Shown one piece after another: positions 62,297-64,000 of a stretch of DNA of 64,000 bases. The stretch lies in contig NZ_CP088296.1 of NCBI RefSeq assembly GCF_024666595.1, positions 2,108,001-2,172,000 of the forward strand, given 5' to 3'. The position numbers and the translations under genes are program-made. Source of the stretch: Sphingomonas sp. J315. Lineage in GTDB: Bacteria > Pseudomonadota > Alphaproteobacteria > Sphingomonadales > Sphingomonadaceae. Positions within the stretch are counted from its first letter, which is position 1, and each line of letters starts with the position of its first letter. The notes under the pieces were generated by a model. It was not told the origin of the DNA and did no database searches. It saw only the letters and a program-made list of their open reading frames with translations.

Positions 62297-62497
62297 ATGG
62301 CGCATGTTACCTTCACTTGTGAAGCCTGCGGAAGCAAGCTCGTTACCCGGGACGCTTGGGCGGAGTGGAACGAGGACACACAGAATTGGGTGTTGGGCGC
62401 TGCCTTTGACTACACGTTCTGCCACACGTGCGAAAAAGAGACTCGCCTTGTCGAGCAGAAACTTCCTAAACCCCCCTTTCCTACACGAACCAAATAG
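62297..62497 (+). CDS. Small zinc-ribbon-like protein (66 aa)
   Basis: A 66-residue protein with two CxxC pairs (CEACG near 9-12 and CHTCEKE near 42-45), the usual spacing of a four-cysteine zinc ribbon, around WAEWNEDTQNWVLGAAFDYT. Function unknown. It starts 107 bp after the divergent winged-helix gene and is followed by a 7-bp stem hairpin (CGACTCC/GGAGTCG, 62509-62530) that may terminate it. Confidence 0.65.
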   Translation: MAHVTFTCEACGSKLVTRDAWAEWNEDTQNWVLGAAFDYTFCHTCEKETRLVEQKLPKPPFPTRTK

Positions 62498-62535
62498 GTC
62501 AACTGAATCGACTCCAACCAACCGGAGTCGAGTCG

Positions 62536-62847
62536 ATGCGCGACCAACCCACACCCGCCGCGCCGCCAGCGCGCAACCACTGGACCCCCGCGCGTCAGCG
62601 CATCTTCCTCACCGCGCTCGTCGAAACCGGCAGCATCGCCCGCGCCGCGCGCGCCGCCGGCATGTCGCGCTCCAGCGCCCATGCGCTGCGCAACCGCCTG
62701 ACCGGCACGCCGTTCGACCATCACTGGAGCCACGCACTCAAACTCCACGCCGCACGGCTCGCCGATCCCTTCGCCCCCGATCCGCTCGCCCCGCGCGAAC
62801 CCGCCACAGCCCGTAGCGCCCCCGTCGCCCCGGCGTCGCGTCCATGA
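62536..62847 (+). CDS. Small helix-turn-helix protein, copy 2 of a paralogous pair
   Basis: A 103-residue single-HTH protein, paralogue of the one at 35507: the HTH ARAAGMSRSSAHALRNRL is identical, and 66 of 73 core residues match. The N-terminal lead and Pro/Ala tail differ. As in copy 1, the gene's 3' end merges into an 11-bp periodic GTCGC array. Start MRDQPTPAAP follows the hairpin CGACTCC/GGAGTCG. Likely DNA-binding; target unproven. Confidence 0.8.
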   Translation: MRDQPTPAAPPARNHWTPARQRIFLTALVETGSIARAARAAGMSRSSAHALRNRLTGTPFDHHWSHALKLHAARLADPFAPDPLAPREPATARSAPVAPASRP

Positions 62848-62965
62848 CGCGGCGCGGTCGCCAACCCGTCCAGACCCGGTGTCAGCCCGTCGCGCCGCTG
62901 TCGCGCACCTGTCACGTCGGAGTCGCGCCACCGTCACCCCACGGGTGTCAGCGTGTCGCAAACCC
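62813..62965 (+). repeat. 11-bp periodic tandem array (GTCGC type), copy 2
   Basis: GTCGC or close variants begin at 62813 (GTAGC), 62824, 62835, 62846 (GACGC), 62857, 62868 (GTCCA), 62889, 62900, 62911 (GTCAC), 62922, 62933 (GTCAC) and 62955. Spacings are 11 or a multiple within 1 bp. Same period, unit and position as the array after copy 1. The 536-bp gap 62848-63383 contains this array and a possible promoter, with no other gene I can support. Confidence 0.85.
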
Positions 62966-63247
62966 GCCCGCTTGCCGTCCCGAACCGGTCGCTTCTCCCG
63001 TACATACCCCCATGTTTGTCAGCATCGTCGGACAGCGCCCGTCGCCGAAGTCGAATGGTCATTCACCTTTTCGCGACCGCCCCATACCACGCCCTGGCGG
63101 GGTGGTTCGATCGGCTATGGCGGATGACGTTACGGAAACCGGCTTCCTTTCGCTCGCAGCACAATATGGTGTCCGCGACGACCCACGACCCGCCCCGCAC
63201 GTGCGACAGACCGCGTGGTTAATTGGCCGATCCGCAAAAGCCCCGGC

Positions 63248-63276
63248 TTGTACCCCTGCACAAATCGCGCATAATC
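63248..63276 (+). promoter_or_regulatory. Possible sigma70-type promoter of the DUF6916 gene
   Basis: TTGTAC (63248) and ATAATC (63271) are separated by 17 bp, in an AT-richer stretch 107 bp before the DUF6916 ATG. Sequence match only. Confidence 0.35.
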
Positions 63277-63383
63277 CTGCCCATGTCCGGAGGGGTGTGT
63301 CCGGGCTTCAACACTTTATGGAGCCTCCGGGTGATGACACGCGTATCGTCCTCACATCCCGTTCGTTCGGGATTCAGCCGCTG

Positions 63384-63707
63384 ATGTCGAACACCCGCCC
63401 CCTGTTCTCGCTGCCCAGTTCGCAGGACGCCTGTGCGGCGATCGGCGACGAATTTCTCGTCGGCGGGATCGTCGGTTCGGCGCATGTCCTGACGCTCGAA
63501 GAGGTCCGGGCCGAGCGTCCGCGCACCTCGTCGACCGCGTGGCGCATGCCCTATTCGATGTTCCTGCGCGGCGCCCCCGGCGCATCGCTGCCCCAGGGCC
63601 TCTACTGGGTCTCGCACCATCATTTCGGCCGGATGTGCCTGTTCCTCATCCCCCGCAGCCGCGAACCCCGCACCGGCGCGGTGCGCTACGAGGCTGTGTT
63701 CGACTGA
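63384..63707 (+). CDS. DUF6916 family protein (107 aa)
   Basis: MSNTRPLFSLPSSQDACAAI opens a 107-residue protein with a compact beta-rich fold (RMPYSMFLRGAPGASLPQGL; GLYWVSHHHFGRMCLFLIP) that matches the DUF6916 family, of unknown function. The ATG at 63384 is preferred; a longer frame extends upstream through the 11-bp array but is non-homologous and repeat-derived. It ends 5 bp before the convergent oxidoreductase stop. Confidence 0.7.
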   Translation: MSNTRPLFSLPSSQDACAAIGDEFLVGGIVGSAHVLTLEEVRAERPRTSSTAWRMPYSMFLRGAPGASLPQGLYWVSHHHFGRMCLFLIPRSREPRTGAVRYEAVFD

Positions 63708-63712
63708 CAACG

Positions 63713-64000
63713 CTAGCGGCGCAAAAGACGCCCGAACACGCTTCGGTCCTTCAGGATTTCCCGCGCGGCATTATGCCCCGGCGCACCGGTCACCCCGCCG
63801 CCCGGATGGGTGCCAGCGCCGCAAAGGTACAGGCCGCCGATCGGCCCGCGATAATCGCCATGCCCCAGCACCGGCCGCGCCGCCCAGAGCTGGTCGAGCG
63901 ACATGCGGCCGTGGAAGATGTCGCCATCGACCAGCCCGAACTTGCGTTCGAGGTCGGTGGGGGAGTGGATCTGGCGGGCGATGATGGCGTCGCGGAAATT
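63713..64000 (-). CDS. FAD-dependent oxidoreductase, phytoene desaturase/PYROXD2-like (C-terminal end only)
   Basis: Only the last 95 residues are in the window; the gene continues past the right edge. The C-terminal FAD-binding motif GLYLCGAGTHPGGGVTGAPG and NAAREIL are typical of the carotenoid-desaturase-like NAD(P)/FAD oxidoreductases. RQIHSPTDLERKFGLVDGDI precedes it. Substrate unknown. Confidence 0.85.
   Translation of the reverse strand, partial: NFRDAIIARQIHSPTDLERKFGLVDGDIFHGRMSLDQLWAARPVLGHGDYRGPIGGLYLCGAGTHPGGGVTGAPGHNAAREILKDRSVFGRLLRR

Noticed and set aside
62844..63383. Upstream extension of the DUF6916 frame to include the sequence starting MFVSIVGQRP
   Set aside because: The extension crosses the 11-bp array and low-complexity sequence and shows no domain. 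The family-sized protein starts at 63384 behind a plausible promoter.

Overview
The window looks like chromosomal DNA from a sphingomonad alphaproteobacterium, probably Sphingomonas or a close relative. The DNA is very GC-rich, so long meaningless antisense frames are common. It carries two large TonB-dependent receptors, an alginate-degradation locus, ergothioneine genes, a B12 adenosyltransferase, many secreted peptidases and amidases, and REP-like palindromes of the GTCACCCCGG type between genes. No rRNA, prophage, integrase or CRISPR was seen.

Layout. 1-7123 (minus): a six-gene operon for peptide and D-amino-acid salvage: dipeptidase, dgcN, two beta-lactamase-fold hydrolases, dgcA and a D-aminoacylase-like amidohydrolase. 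7391-11263 (plus): a TonB receptor, a Crp/Fnr regulator and a small protein. 11318-22460 (plus): an alginate locus with PL6 and PL17 lyases, a hexuronate-type MFS transporter, an SDR reductase, an SGNH esterase-like protein, a second TonB receptor and a GntR/FCD regulator. Matching GntR-type palindromes precede its two transcription units. 22470-33175: housekeeping and envelope genes including egtB-egtD, gluQ, a MipA/OmpV protein and thiC under a TPP riboswitch. 33375-36105: an accessory patch with a SIR2-like gene, a YoeB toxin remnant, a DUF6891 gene and a small HTH gene with an 11-bp periodic repeat. 36106-56170: SDR/ArsR pair, SRAP, Sel1 protein, lipoproteins, tRNA-Thr, aminopeptidase P, L,D-transpeptidase, AHL/penicillin acylase, S9, M20 and amidase enzymes. 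56435-60904: ribonucleotide reductase nrdA and nrdB behind tandem NrdR-box-like sites, separated by a repeat-bracketed DUF559 nuclease and three small membrane proteins. 60908-64000: small accessory genes, a repeat-bracketed GIY-YIG nuclease, the second HTH gene with its 11-bp array, a DUF6916 gene and the end of an FAD oxidoreductase.

The most unusual signal is a pair of loci (35507-35956 and 62536-62965). Each has a ~102-residue single-HTH protein, 66 of 73 core residues identical between the two, followed directly by about 14 degenerate GTCGC units spaced almost exactly 11 bp apart. A second theme is two small nuclease genes, DUF559 and GIY-YIG, each tightly bracketed by copies of a palindromic intergenic repeat.

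Caution on quality: eleven single-base indels, nearly all in homopolymer runs, break nine genes including the essential nrdA. Each is repaired by one base. They look like sequencing errors rather than true pseudogenes.
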